Of a DNA stretch of 64,000 nucleotides, positions 1 through 12,788 are shown piece after piece (the stretch's first letter is position 1; the number at the start of each line of letters is the position of its first letter). Source of the DNA: Halictus rubicundus (Eukaryota; Arthropoda; Insecta; Hymenoptera; Halictidae). Both the position numbers and the translations under genes were made by a program. The stretch lies in the NCBI RefSeq assembly GCF_050948215.1, contig NC_135149.1:5623001-5687000 (forward strand), written 5' to 3'. Under the pieces are notes generated by a model. The model was given only the letters and a program-made list of their open reading frames with translations, was not told the origin of the DNA and ran no database searches.

Positions 1-292
1 TCTCTTAAATTTTTCACATGTAACGTGCATGATTTCGAAATCATATATCATTGTTACCATTATGTATTTCATAAGAACGCAGAGTTGTATCTCAAGTATC
101 GCGATAACTCGATCGCCCGAACTTGTCCGATTCATTCCGAACCCGCCCGACGAAGTCGAGCAGGCTGCCCGAAACTCTCGGGTAGTCGGATGTGTCATGA
201 AGTATCGCGCGCCCGAATCGAGCCCGCCCGACTTTCTGCGACCCGACCCGACGATTCGGGCGCCCGACAATCGGGCGACCCGCAAATCCCTA
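1..292. mobile_element. hAT element, right arm (cut by window start)
   Basis: The right inverted arm of the hAT element that is complete at 60759-61556. It ends in TCCCTA, followed at 293-300 by TTTACGAC, the same 8-bp target duplication that flanks the complete copy. The arm is rich in CGGGC/GCCCG motifs. The ORFs across it are not credible genes. Confidence 0.75.
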
Positions 293-2032
293 TTTACGAC
301 AAAATGACCCTATTTTTACCTCGAGAACTATGGGTCATCCCTGTTGTAGTAATGTTTCGGCTTTTATTCAAATTTTAATATATGTAGTGTTTAGTGACCG
401 AATCTCAAAGGATTTTTCGATCTCTTATAAATTGTTGATTTTACAGACATTTCAAAAAACGTGTCACCCTTTTTCCATTAAATTCTAAGACTAGAACTCC
501 CAAATCGACGATATGACCTTTGAATGACGAATAAAATTTTTTTTATCTTTTACTCGTTATTTGAAATTTTTATTTAGACATATATTTTGCAGACAGTACC
601 CCGCAGACTGCAAAGCCGACAACACGAAATTCTGGTTTTGAAGTATATTTTATGAAACCCTAATTGTCAAGTAAATAATCACCACCTTCTCGTGGTTTTC
701 ATTGAGCAAAGACACCTTTCTTGTAGAACATATTCAATTCACATACAAACTAACATCTATACATAATCAATCAGAATTCTCCATTCTTCTGAAGGGATCA
801 TTTTGAAGGGGAAATTTCAGGGAATGTGACCATACTTTTTCCAACATGTGAATCACTGGCTCATCATCGAAAAAAACGCAAAAAAAGAATTTGTTTACAC
901 TTTCCTACATTGTAAAGTTACTTATGATGGTCGAAAAAATTATTTTATAACAGCCGTATCCTTTCTAAATTAAACAAAAAGAAGTGTAGCTGAAGTGGAG
1001 AAACAGTTCCGGTGATAATAATTCGCAAGCGAAGCCCGTTCATTGACAATGTAGGCAGAAATTGCAAACTTCGCCTGTAATTTCTAAAAATAGTTCTCAA
1101 GCTGCAAAAAAGAAATTATTGCTAAACCTCTTCTACTGTCACATGGACTACAACATATTTCATTCTAGTTAGTTACTGGAATATAACGGATATTTTTCTA
1201 TTCTATAAATAATAATCAGACTTTATTCGAATAGATCTTCGAATAAAGGTGTCATATTGTCATCCGACACCGGCGCTCAACACGCACCAGAGACGATTCC
1301 AACAAATTATCGTGTCCGAAGAAAATCTGGTCCGTAGTACGTTCGCTGAACGAGAAGGACTTCCTCGTTCGTGTTTGTTCAGCTAATTCATCTAATACAA
1401 CATATCGCGGACGATATGACGAAGACAAACGAGCATTTCTACGTTTCGTCCAAGACTAAACGCGCCAAGTGCACAGAGAAAAACCGTGATGTCATATTCG
1501 GTACAATTTGAAACAAACAAGTAATAAAATATGAACAATTGGATCTTTTAAATATTTTTATATTTTTATGTCTGATTTTCAAACACACTTTGCAATATAA
1601 CAAAAAGGGACAAAATTCTGTGATTTATCGGAAAAGGCGTAGCGTTTATTGGCTTCATGAGAGAAATAAACTACGACGAGTTACACAGTATACTGTGTAA
1701 TGTCTTCAAAACGTTCGCTTACGACGACAATGGTGCAAAAAAAACAGTAATGTAGCGTGGTCTCAGGACAGTCCTCTCGTCCTGCTACGGGGGGGGGGGG
1801 TTATGGCAATCTCAAGTGCTCTCTCATTTCGGGTCCTTCGACGGGGAAAATCAAATTGGCGCAGAAAAGGCTGGGTTTCCATAAAATATGGAAACACGTG
1901 TACCCGAGTAGGACAGGCCTGGCTGATAATGTCCAGAATCCCACGCGTTAGGAAATAACAAGAGGAATAATGTACGGAAATCATTGCAGTTTATAAATGG
2001 TCACTTGTTTTTCCCAAAGGTTCAATGTACGT

Positions 2033-2562
2033 CTGTATAGATCCCAAATTTCGAATTTCTACTTCATCGTGGAGTAATTTACAATATTCGGCAGCATACA
2101 TATCGTACATACGTAAACCTGTACTATCGATCTGCATTATCGACCGTATTCTATCGCAACGCACAGTGTTTGCCGCGGAGAGACCGTGGCGCTAGTAACC
2201 GGAACCGCAAAATTGTGCCTTTTTTCTAGTCATTTTACGTCTTAAATAAGTAAGTAATCAATTAAAAATGCATACCACCGTGTTTGTATATGTCTTTGCT
2301 ATGTCTGTATAGAGCCCTTTTTTCGATACGAACACTAAATCTCGCGAAATTAAGAGAATCTCTCAGCGGCAGCCATCTTGTGACGTCATACTTCCTTCAG
2401 AATTCGGATTTTCTGCCGAATATTCCGAATTACTCCACGATGAGGTAGAAATTCGCAATTTGGGCTCTATACAGACATAGACTGGACTTTTAGGAAACAC
2501 AATTGAAAAGGTTTTGACCCATGCATACGTATATGGATTTCAAACCCTGCCAGCCCCCTTAA
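2033..2562. repeat. MITE-like inverted repeat related to 40852-41282
   Basis: About 2210-2562 is an inverted, diverged copy of the TTAA-flanked MITE at 40852-41282 and ends in the same terminal repeat (CCCTGCCAGCCCCCTTAA at 2545-2562). A further partial copy at about 2033-2096 lies in opposite orientation to 2414-2481, forming a palindrome. The matching left terminus was not found, so this copy looks truncated or rearranged. Confidence 0.6.
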
Positions 2563-2706
2563 ACCGAGACGCTCGTAACCTAATGTAAATTTATTTATTT
2601 ACACCCCACAGTATGGCCCCGGAGTTACGAAAGATTTCTATAGTATAGGAATTAGAATTTCTGCCTAATTGTTCATAATCCTAATGTATATGTAAACACA
2701 TTTATA

Positions 2707-3195
2707 CAGGGTGTCAAAAAAAAACCATTCAATATTTATATGGTACATGGAACACACTGTATTGAGTAAAAAGGCCGTAGTAAACATAGGTCAAAAAGTC
2801 AATCGTTTCTGAGATAGAATCATTTTTGTATGTTAGTATCAAGATTGACTTACTACAGGGATCGGCATTTTTATCTCAATTGAGACAAGACCATTCCCAC
2901 CATAGCACCCACTGTTCCCTCCCGGTAAGTGCCGCTACTGTGGGGCAACAAAGACGCGAGACACCAATGGACGTGACAAAGGTGGCGCTGCATGAAAGAG
3001 AGGTGCGTGGGAGAAGCAGGCATTTGAGGGGCCCGTACAGTGCTCATTTTCTGTCAGAAATTCAATGTGAACATACAAAAGTTTTTATACCTCAGAAATG
3101 ATTTACCTCTCGACCTATGTTTACTAAGGCTTTATTACTCAGTACAGTGTGTCCTATGTATCATATAAATATTGGATAGTTTTTTGAACACCCTG
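2707..3195. mobile_element. mariner-type MITE
   Basis: Begins CAGGGTGTCAAAAAA and ends TTTGAACACCCTG, with a TA dinucleotide on each side (2705-2706, 3196-3197). The arms pair over roughly 85 bp, including the stretch around GACCTATGTTTACTA. TA duplication and CAGGGTG termini are typical of non-autonomous Tc1/mariner elements. No transposase is encoded. The start of the same element reappears at 63975, cut by the window end. Confidence 0.7.
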
Positions 3196-4139
3196 TACAT
3201 AACATCTTAAATTCGCGGAACCAGAGTACATAAAATATTAATTCGTCGCTAAACATTATTCTCTTAGGGTACTCACCGTTTCTACATTTCCATCGAACTT
3301 CTTCAGGATTAAATTTCAGCGTAATGCTCTTCATGCCGAATTAAAGATATTAACAATCTTGCTTCGGAGATAACCTTTTTCCTCTCATTGCTGCTCGCTT
3401 GTGCCCGGCACAAATCTCGTATCGTTTACAACAGAGGTCAGCAAGACCGAGCACATGTAGGGGCTACGTATGCTGCCGTACCTTGCCGCAGCGCTAGCAT
3501 CGCCGGCATCAGCCGCGTGCAGGCGGCAAGAGCGAGTCGCCGCTCTCGACTCTACGTGTCCGACGACCCAAGGCGGATTTGCCGCCGCCGAGATTACACA
3601 ATCTCTCTCGTGTAACTACCTTCGTCGAGATAAGACATAATAAAGTTCTCTGTACTACAACACGCAACAGTGACTTCCATCCAGTTTCCGGTTTCCCGGC
3701 GGTAGTAGGCCGCAGTCTGGAAATTCCCCAGACCTTAAACCTACACACATTTCGGCCGATTTTTGAGTGCTACGCCCCGTTGTTCCGACCGCGCGTCTCG
3801 CTTCCCGTGACGATCATAGTTTTCGAGTCACCTCAGGCGCGTACCGTATGAACTGCGCGTAGCGCATTAGGGCGGCGCCCGTATCAATAGGAATAGGTTT
3901 CCACATTACCAAGGAGGTACTAGTGTCCATGCGTTTTTTTTGTATCCCCGGTAGGCCTATTCCACTATATCGCATAGTAATTCCGGAAAATGGATGGAGC
4001 TGGATTCTGTACCCTTGGATCGGTGGAAATCTCTTTGAAAAATTCCGTGCAACATTGTCCTTGATCGGTTTTTTCGTGTTAACCGTTCTCTTAAAAAACG
4101 ACTTTGTAGTTTCATAAACTATTTTATCCCATGCGTCTA
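3196..4139. other. Non-coding; diverged copy of the 6.7-7.3 kb repeat
   Basis: About 3735-3980 is a diverged relative of the palindromic repeat at 6645-7357 and shares its central motifs around GCGCGTAGCGCATTA. It supplies an uninterrupted version of the site where a Copia-type LTR sits at 6881. About 3370-3670 is GC-rich with an AATAAA near 3640 and could be an old LTR, but no target duplication was found. No gene recognised. Confidence 0.45.
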
Positions 4140-4631
4140 CAGGGTGTCCCAAAATGGTATAAAGGTGGAGGGGATAATTCTACATGAAAAAATAAGTCGA
4201 AAATATACAATACAATTTTTTCATGTGAGACCTCGTTTTCGGGAAACAACGACTTTAAAAATCCGTCAAGTTCGCGGGCCGAGACATTTTTAAGAAGCAG
4301 AATTAGCAGGTTATGAACAGACGCATCAGACGATTGCTGTTCAATAACACGCGTGTTGGCCGAATTTTCAAACTCAAATTTTCCGAAAACGAGGCGTCAA
4401 ATGAAAAAATTTTATTCTATATTTTAGTCATCGCCTCCACAGTCATACCATCCCGAGCCACTCTGTAGACATAGAATAAAATAATTTACGAGGCTTTAGT
4501 CGTTTTTTAATCGACCTTGAAAAAACGGATCAAGGACAATTTGGTACGTTGTTTCTCAAACAGATCTCCATCGATCCAAAGGTACAGAACCCAGCTGTGA
4601 TAGTCTTTACACATAACATTGGTACACCCTG
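4140..4631. mobile_element. mariner-type MITE
   Basis: TA-flanked element with ends CAGGGTGTCCCAAAA and TTGGTACACCCTG. Internal sequence (ATTCTAC, GAAAATATA, CTCGTTTTCG blocks) relates it to the MITE at 14782-15134. The block at about 4505-4605 is also an inverted copy of about 3990-4085, so part of the flank belongs to a larger palindrome. Non-coding. Confidence 0.55.
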
Positions 4632-4633
4632 TA

Positions 4634-6644
4634 TATGCACACGCAACAAGTTACTTACACGAAAAAATATTGGATTATGAAACATAGGACAAGATATTAG
4701 TTGTTATGTACATGTTGTCCGTGACAGTTGGTATGTGCATTCTCTCCGCTTAAATGACATCTTAGTTAATTACGATTTTGATACGTGTGCTATTTAAACA
4801 TCTGAAATTGTGCCACAAGGGTAAAAGATTGTAAAGATCGCAAGCTAGGATTACAAAACTGAAATAAGATATTTTCTCATATCCTTGATTACACTGTCCA
4901 ACAAAATAGAACGTTTTTCATATTCTACAATACCTGTTGGGTGATTCTTATAGACTTTGTCATTTTAAAACCAAATCCGAAAGCAGAATTGCTATATCAC
5001 GCAACGTTTTCGAAAAACATTCACGAAAAGTATGTATTTGGTTCCCTTAGTATATGAGCAGGTTAAAAAAATATTCATTGACAACTTGTGCGCGACGCGT
5101 TCGCGCTTCACGGCCATTGCAGCTGTCACGGGACAATTGTCGTAACCCGGGAAACGCCAATGATTACTTCGCGATTTCGCGTGTTAATACTTCGGAAATA
5201 ACGTATTCTGAACCGTAGTATGAGATACGGAGTCGGCAGGGTAGAATAACAGCGCGTGGCGTAAGGTATTCACAACTGGACTGGTATATTGAACTGGCGT
5301 GGGCTTGATATACAGTTTTGGGGGTCCGAAAGGGCACGTTACCTTTGATGATGAGCCTTGCGATCCAAAGGGCATCTTAGTGATTGTTCTATGCGTCAGG
5401 AGAAGATGACGCGTACGGTGAGCCAAGGATAAGTTTGGCTTCACAACGGTCACATTTATTACACCCGTTACCCACAATGGTGAATTCAAGTTCTACTGAC
5501 TTGTATACAATTGATCAAACGACATTTCTTACACGTGCATTTTCTATGACCGTTTTTTAGTCACTAATCGCCAAAATTTGCATGGAAAACAAAAATTTTT
5601 CTTATCACAAGAATGTCAGTCGATCGACCATAGTGACATTTCAAACGCCACCAACTTCATAAATTAACGAACTTTTAAATTATTCATTTTGTTACCTTCA
5701 GTCGTAGTAATGACACGGTTTAGCAGAATAAATAACATCAATGTAACAAAGTCCAACCGAGCAACTTCCTCGAGGTGTACTTTGGATAATGTTAAAATTG
5801 AAGGCATGCATACTTTCGCAGTTAATGACTAAACAACGATTACGGAAAATACACACATAGGTAGGTAGTGTATTGAAGTCGTCTCCATGTAGGTTAAAAA
5901 GAATGTCTAGAATTGTCTAAACATCGTGTCTGGTTCTGCGCTACGATCGAGTGGGACACTGTTATTATTGACTTATTTATTGGCAGGCTTGAACCTAAGA
6001 ATTCATTACGGACTTGGGTACGGCGGAAAGTTAAGTGTCTTGTTTCGAAATGGGAAACAGACCAACCGTACTCCACTCAATGACAATTGACGCATTGAAG
6101 GTCCACATTCAGCGGAAAGGCGACACCAGTTTCGGGAAAAGATCGTTGAACAAGGAATCTTTGTGCAGTGTCCTACAAGGCTACGAACCTTCACTAGGTT
6201 CAGAACATCTCAACCTTTGTACGAACCTTGTAACCTTTTGCCTAGAATTTGGCATTGAACTCATACGTTCTTAGTTCTTTATTAAATTTATTGTTACGAA
6301 CCTTTTAGAACGTTTTCAATACAAACCAGCGCCATTAATTAACATTCGAAAGAATGGCAAGAATATAAGGCGCTATTTAAAAATTCGAATGTGGCCTTCA
6401 CAGGACTCTTCAGCGTCATCTTAATGTTAAATTTTTATCATTTTGATATGTATCCCTCAATGTCATACAACTTCGATCTAAAACATTTTTTCTACTTTTG
6501 CCACTTGCAGAAATAATCAGATGGGTACACTTAAAACGGAACTAGTGTATAACTTAACAATTCTGACCAAAATCGGATATTCCTTGAAAAAGTTCCAACA
6601 ATTTGTTATTTTTATACTTTTTAGAGTCTTGTAAATCGGGGCTC
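4634..6644. other. Non-coding interval; one short dispersed repeat
   Basis: No gene recognised. About 5744-5805 (GAGCAACTTCCTCGAGGTGT and flanks) recurs, diverged, at about 31165-31230 in a P450 intron, so it is a dispersed repeat. The remaining short ORFs have no recognisable motifs. Confidence 0.4.
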
Positions 6645-7357
6645 GGAATTATTGACACGCGACAGCCGATTTTCGAAGGCTACGCCTGCTCGATCCGGCT
6701 GCGCGTCTCGCTCCCCGTGGCGGTCATAGATCTAGAACCAGCTAAGGTAGTAGTATGGTACAAGCTTGGCATTTAATTGGCCCGATCCGAGGCTTTCTCG
6801 AAGGCTACGCTCCTTTGACCCAGCCCCGTGTCTCGCTACCCCGTGACGGTCAAAGTTCTCGAGCCACCTCAGGGCCGTACTGTTGGGATTTTCCTCGGGA
6901 GGTCAGATAAATAGAAAGTACCACAATATCTAACCATATGTAACTATATGTTTAATGTACGTAAAGAGACTGCCGGTCGCACACATGCTCATAGTTCGGC
7001 GGTCGAGAGCAGAGAGATCGGCGATCACGCGGCAGTGATCAACGCGTTGCAAGACAAATAAATATCGCACGCGGTTCAAATGTCTTACACGGGCACTTTG
7101 AAAGTCTTAACACGTACCATATCAACTGCGCGTGGCGCATTAAAGCGACACCCGTACCAATAGGTTTTCACATTACCCACGAGGTACTATTGACAATGCA
7201 TTTTTTTTGTCAGTGGTATCCCCTGTAAGCCTATTCCATTGCGGCACATAGTACGGGCCTGTGGTGGCTCGAGAAGTTTCACCGTCACGGGGGAGCGAGA
7301 CGTGCGGCCGGGTCAAGGGGACGTAGCCTTCGAGAAAGCCTTGGATGGGGCCAGTTT
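6645..7357. mobile_element. Palindromic non-autonomous element, split by an LTR
   Basis: Arms of roughly 100 bp at about 6774-6880 and 7250-7357 are inverted copies sharing GGCTTTCTCGAAGGCTACG and the stretch around CCGTGACGGT. A third partial arm lies at about 6660-6735, and a diverged relative at 3735-3980. Without the inserted Copia-type LTR the element would be about 350 bp. No transposase. Class unknown, because no clear target duplication was found. Confidence 0.5.
6881..7112 (+). mobile_element. Copia-type solo LTR
   Basis: Starts TGTTGGGATTTTCC and ends GTCTTAACA. It is flanked by a perfect 5-bp duplication CGTAC (6876-6880 and 7113-7117). An AATAAA lies near 7060. The related repeat at about 3840 reads straight through the target site, confirming insertion. 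The TGTTGG...ACA ends and 5-bp duplication suit Ty1/Copia, but superfamily is inference because no internal region remains. Confidence 0.75.
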
Positions 7358-8084
7358 GTAAGGGCGCCGGCAAATTGGTTTGTGCTCAGACACCGTCCAA
7401 TGAACACAGCCACAGGAAGGTTGCTTGGGGTTAGGTTTGTGTGAAGGGTGAAGACCGCCGGCCGTCAGGCCGACCCGACTAAAGGCAATGCATACCTCAC
7501 AGGTTTCAGATATTCTTTCTTTTTTTTTGTTAGCGTAGTAATAAATTGTTATTACTACATCTATTACCACGACGAACTCTGAAAAGTTCTGGTTGATAGC
7601 TTTTTAAATAAATACAGCATGTTCATTCTGCTTTCGTGCCGCCACGCCACGAGCCTGGTTCTGGTAGCAGAGGACCCGCTATGCCTTTGTTCCAAGCCTC
7701 TCGAACCCTCCCAAGTGGCTGTCCCGGACCCTAAAATGCGTATAAACGGGGAAAAACCGTCAGGCTTGCCGGTCTGTGAGATATGCATTGACCTTAAACG
7801 TCGGTGTAAGAAAGTACTAAGGAGATTGATAACGTGATATCGTTAAATTAAATAAATGTGGGCGTATTACAAAATACTATGAATCTTTATTCGCGACAAC
7901 CGTACACGACGACAGTCAGAATAAGAATGTCCTGCTGTCCCAAAAATCCTCAGCCGTGAGAACGCCTTCGACAGTATGCCTCTTTGTTTACGACACCCCC
8001 AAGCTAAAGGACTTTCCCTTAGGGAGGGGCAACACGCTGACAAAAAACACATGGCCTGCCTCGACCGTTTGCTTACTTCGATTT
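7358..8084. other. Non-coding interval, nothing recognised
   Basis: Contains several GC-richer ORFs of 60-85 codons on both strands, none with a recognisable domain. It could be remains of a retroelement, but no LTR ends, primer site or protein motif could be fixed. Confidence 0.35.
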
Positions 8085-8445
8085 TTCTAACATCGGTTTA
8101 TCTAAGCGCGTCCAGACGCAGCGTTTTGCGATTTTGGGACCTTTTATACTCCATTCGTCAAACTTCGTCAGACACGATCGCATCCAACTGCGTCTGGTTT
8201 TCCGAAGCGCAACTGCGTCTATGCGCGTGCGTCCGAACGCATTTTTATGGTGATAGTAGGTCCCTTTTCTTTCCTCTTCTGTTCTTCAGCACGTCGTTGA
8301 CTATCTCTACATATAGAGAAAGTAGAATCAGTTGAATGTAAAAAAAAATGAATCAAAACTTACTTTTGTTACTACTTAATAAAGAAGAAGAATATGACGA
8401 GATTTTTTTAAGAATTTTGTTGAAAAAACGACAAACATGTGGAAA
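8085..8445 (+). repeat. PIF/Harbinger-like remnant (diverged copy)
   Basis: Shares several blocks with 20355-20560: the CTAAGCGCGTC block, the TTTTATACTCCATTCGTCAA block, and the GAAGAAGAA/GACGAGATT block. The related copy encodes an acidic-then-basic stretch resembling the N-terminus of insect Harbinger transposases. This copy has no intact ORF across it. Confidence 0.4.
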
Positions 8446-9865
8446 TAGGTGGGTTATGGTATAAATCACCCCATGTGTTCGATTCTTGGCAAGAAAATCT
8501 TTATTTAGACTTGCTGTGCGTACAAGTCTTGGTTGATAGCTCGGACACTTATCAATATCTCAGCTCACTATCTCTTCAATCGTGCGAAGCTTCATAGCTG
8601 TCTCAAAATCGCCCTGATTGGTCAGGCCTGCATTAGCCTTTTTAACCAATCAGGTATTTTCTCGGGGACTCCTGGCGCCCTTGATTTGGTGTTCCTGAAC
8701 GCGGGGGCGACACCGGAAATTTGGCAATGTAGCGGGATTTCCTACGGGCCCGCTGTCGCCTACTTGCCTATCTTCTCGGTCTCTTCGGAAAAGTCAAGGT
8801 TTATGGTACCCGCACTGTTGAGGCTGAAACGACAGTCGCGGCTGAAACTAAAAAGTCTAATGGCCAATACGTGCCATAACCAAAACTTTAAAACGCTCGC
8901 TAGGACGAATAATGGCTTTTTCAAAAGCAGATGTGGGACAACGGGTTCCATAAACTCGCTTAACCATTTGTATGCCAAATGTTCCTGGTCGCTACACGAC
9001 CTCCCCTGTCAATGCAAACGTCCTATTACGATTACTTATTCTAACTAGCAACTAAACTTATTGAATAATATGAATGCACAAAATCATAAACTGCATACCA
9101 ATGTACATTACGCTACAAACTGTTTATGTAGGTATATTACTATATACATTGCTTATCTATGTGCATTATAATCGAACTACCGACCAACCTTTAAACGTCT
9201 CGACTCACTGTTCCCCCTTTGTATTCCACCACTGTTTGTTAATATATTTAATACTTAGTTACACACGCATTTTGATCTCCCATAACATTGTCCACATCCA
9301 TTTTCCAGTCACCTACCTACATCTCTTTCCTTCGCTCCTGAGTCACTCTGTGCCTCATTCGCCTCGACTAGATCCTTAACACCGAGAGTACAGTAAAGGT
9401 TAATACCATTCATAGTACAAAGGACGTTGGTTTTTCCAAGCCTGTCGGTGAATAGTGGTCGATCAGTCGGTGCAATTACAATTTACCTGAATCGCCGGAC
9501 GTCGCGTCCTTTGCCGATCTTTTACCTGGCCGCAATATTTGAGGCTCCGCAAATGCAAAAACGAAATTTCAAAGAGGAAGCATCGACTTAATAGTTCCTA
9601 ATGATTGGACAGTATTGTACTTCGGACAGCTTTTGGACGTTCTTGCACACTGTTGTGGCATCCGGCGGCCGGACAGCCTCTGCAGAGATCGCTTTGCTTT
9701 CGATCCTGGAAAGGCACGGGACTGCCGCCGCGCCGGATGCCGAGCTCATTGGCATCCCGGTGTGTAGAGGGGAGTAAACTGTTCTGGTGTTAGGTAGCAA
9801 ACCCCCGCGGTGTGCAGCACTTGGCCTTTTTTACGAGCATCTCGGACAGCTCTCAAGTGGCCTTG
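8446..9865. other. Interval without a recognisable gene
   Basis: The largest ORF (8533-9048, plus, 171 codons) has no motif I recognise and overlaps an opposite ORF. The segment at 8600-8660 carries an inverted CCTGATTGGT/ACCAATCAGG pair. The stretch from 9400 to 9865 may be the 3' side of the minus-strand Gypsy remnant, but no LTR was found. Confidence 0.35.
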
Positions 9866-11390
9866 CTAGGGTTCCGGCGCGTATGAATATAGAAAACGTG
9901 GTAGTATCCATACTAGCATTCGTCTCCGGCAAGTATGAATAGACCCTAACTCTACCGGTTCCGTGCTATTTTCCCCTATATTAGCAAAAAATTCCGCTGG
10001 CAAGCTTAAATTCTCGCCGTACACTAATTCAGTGACTGATGCTTCCAAGTCCATGCGATACGCTGCTCGAATGCTTAACAAAACTATGGGAAATACATCA
10101 GACCAACGCTCATCGCCGTGGCATTCAATCGCTGCCTTTAATTGCCTATGGAACCTAGCGGACGGCAATGCGAATGTTCCAACAGGACTTGCTACATGGC
10201 TACTTATTTTGGCGCGCTGACACTCGATGCAACTTCGCGTCCATTCGCGACAATCCTTTTCTATCGACGACCACACGAAACGTTCTTTAACTATTCGCAA
10301 CGTGGCTTTAGCTCCAGGATGCGAAAGTGCGTGTGTGGGAAAAAGTGTTTGACATCGAAAAGGTTTTGTGACGAATGGTCTGACATTTCCAGTCGACATG
10401 TCGCAATGAATATCGGTGTCGCTGTTTACCGATTTTACGCGTTTTAATTGTAATGAGATGCCAGACGCAGTCAGAAGTAATTAAGTCATCGTAATGTAAC
10501 GATGCGGCCACGGACTCGATTCGATTTGCTTTACCGCAGCATATACAGTTAACAACTCCCGTTCATAGTTGCATTGCGCAGGAGACAAGGCTTTCGTGTG
10601 GAAAGCTAATGATTTCCATGAACCTTTTTCTCGGTGCTGCAACGTCGTGCCTAACGCGAAATCTGACGTGTCTACCATATCGCGAGATGCGCGTGACTCG
10701 CTCTAATAACGCCCCGTTTACCAAAGCCTCCTTCGACGCTTGAAAAGCTTTTTCCGCGTCTGTCGACCACTCAATCGGAGCGTTTCCTTTAATTTCGCGA
10801 CCACAAAACAACCGATTGATTGGTGACTGTGCGAGTGCCGCGTTAGGTATAAACCTCCGATAAAAGTTAATCATTCCGAGAAACCTACGAAGTTGATTGA
10901 GGATCTCAGGCTTTGGGAAATCTGCTATCGCTTTAACTTTATCGGCTAACGTTCTAGTGTCTTCTTTGTTCATGATATGGTATACCCGAGAAACTTTACC
11001 TCTGCCGCGGCGAAAACACACTTGCTCGGATTGATTATAATGCCGTACTGATTCAGCCGTAAGAAAATTTGCCTTATATGTACCTTGTGTTCTGTAAACA
11101 TGGCAAAAGTCAATACCTCTTAAAAGCGAATCTATAAAGCGCTGGGACGTTTGCGCAGCATTCCTTAACCCGAATGGCATTACCGTGTATTCAAACAATC
11201 CGAACGGGGTGGTTATCGCAGTTTGCGGAATATCGTGATACGCTCTTGCCAGATCTAACGTAGAAAAAATCGTTTTCCCTGCTAGCAAACGCGAAAAATC
11301 CTTTATATGCGGAATCTGATATCGGTCTGGGATCGTGCGCGCGTTAAGAGCCAAAAGGGTCTTAAGTCTATTAGTTTTGATCATTTTCAC
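9866..11390 (-). pseudogene. Degenerate Ty3/Gypsy pol remnant
   Basis: Read on the minus strand, 11390 to about 10680 encodes a Gypsy reverse transcriptase: a TLDLARAYH block, then TPFGLFEYTVMPFGLRNAAQ, then the thumb motif RRFLGMINFYRRFI. It is followed by RNase H (about 10680-10480, starting VDTSDFALGTTL) and the integrase zinc-finger region (about 10340-10210, HPGAK...CIECQRAK). It is dead. The catalytic YxDD segment is missing just after HVY, the following RT part is frameshifted, and the integrase catalytic core is deleted, so the finger runs directly into the C-terminal part. It is a different lineage from the intact Gypsy at 41.5 kb. No LTRs were found. Confidence 0.85.
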
Positions 11391-11394
11391 TTAA

Positions 11395-11709
11395 CCCCTT
11401 GACTACGGCAGACTTTGATACGCACCGGCCGTACCATACGGCAGGAATTGAGTTACGATGTGCGCTGAGAACGGCGAACTCTTGGGTAGGGATGTATTTT
11501 TGTGAAAACATATTTCAATAATCAAAAAACTGAATTTCACTACATTAAAACAATATTATTTATTTCTTTGAACCGAATTAGTATAAATATTACGAATTTA
11601 ATATTAATGTAAATAATAAAGCCAAACTATGTCGAGCGCCTATAGGCGCTCTCAGTGTCACAAACGCAAAATTTCTAAGCCCCTATAGGCGCCCACAGTA
11701 GCCAAGGGG
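11395..11709. mobile_element. piggyBac-type MITE
   Basis: Flanked by TTAA (11391-11394 and 11710-11713), with termini CCCCTTGACTAC and GTAGCCAAGGGG. TTAA duplication with CCC...GGG ends is the hallmark of piggyBac transposons. The element is 315 bp, AT-rich and non-coding. The sub-terminal motif CCTATAGGCG occurs twice near its right end (around 11640 and 11680). It abuts the upstream edge of the Gypsy pol remnant. Confidence 0.8.
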
Positions 11710-11713
11710 TTAA

Positions 11714-12788
11714 AAACAATTGTGGAAATTCGTAGAATTTAAATAACTATGTATGCAAAATACATACTGCGGCTCCGCCTCGCCGGCGAAGTTATTCCGC
11801 TCTACAAACAACACAACGGTAATAACTCAACAGGAGACATATCGAAGTTAAGCACAAGTCATTGTGGTGAATATTCTTGAATATAATGAACACATAAAAG
11901 GAGTTTTTCAATCCCAATGCACAGTTGTCGCGTAACTGCAGCCGAAGGAGGTTTGGGTACTCACCTAAGATATTTGCCTGATTATAAAGTGCAATTGGTA
12001 ATAATCAAGTAAGTATATGTACGTAATACAAAATATTATTGTGTACATCATTTAATTATCAGAGTCACCGTGCACAAACTACGATTTTATTTGTATGAAA
12101 TTTATATTCATTTGATCTGATTTATGTATATTAATTCTGAGTTTCTTATAACGCTGTATGTATTAATCGCGTTATAGGAGTGTTGACTGTATGTACAGTG
12201 TAAAATGACTCTTACTAATATTTGGACACTCTTAAAAAAACGATGGCTTTTTTAATGTTGGACCATACGACTTGGATTTTTTTCATAAGTTAGAACAATT
12301 AGTTTGCTACATGATGTGAAAAAAATTGTTTTTTAAATTGCAATTGGTCGGAATTATATGAGAAAATAAAAAAAGCATTATTTAAAACTTATTTATGGTG
12401 GCCTATATTGAAAGTTTGAAAAATACATTCTGTAGATCTGTATCAATTGAAAACTTCATAAATATAGGTCAACGTTATAACGTTGAGCTATAAACGTTTA
12501 AAGATGGTGAAAATTGCTTCACATTTTTTTCAATACAGAAGTTAGTACATATTGCTTGAATTTGAAATAAATTATTGTAAACTTTCAATAATACTGGCTT
12601 CATAGCTTCTTCCAATGGAATTGCAAAAATTTATTTATAAATTGCTTAATTTATAAATTAGTATAATTTAACTAATTCTGGAAAATGATGACATTTAATA
12701 TGTCTGTCTACAAAAGATACATAGAAAATAATTTTGGAGCTTCTTCTTCTTATTTAAGTGACCTTAAAATACGTTGTCCTCGTCATTA
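11714..12788. other. AT-rich non-coding interval
   Basis: Strongly AT-rich with no ORF worth reporting. No recognisable repeat ends or RNA gene seen. Confidence 0.4.

Larger units (their letters stand above)
1..2732. repeat. Left copy of the window-end direct repeat
   Basis: Matches 61265-64000 in the same orientation. Only two differences were found by eye: a G run of 12 here against 16 there (near 1789/63053), and one T/C change near 1985/63253. The left edge is cut by the window start and the right edge of the other copy by the window end, so the true length is unknown. It contains the end of a hAT element, an inverted MITE pair and AT-rich sequence. No gene is recognised in it; the ORFs are short and unlike any family I know. 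Confidence 0.93.

Noticed and set aside
25..378. ORFs over the hAT arm (117 and 92 codons; repeated at 61236-61642)
   Set aside because: They overlap in different frames of a palindromic terminal arm and match no protein family.
3456..3669. Possible LTR (TGTAGGGG...CAACA with AATAAA)
   Set aside because: Flanks GCACA and GTGAC do not form a target duplication and no second copy was found in the window.
8533..9048. 171-codon ORF as a host gene
   Set aside because: No motif, no exon-like boundaries and an opposing ORF. Composition does not distinguish it from chance.
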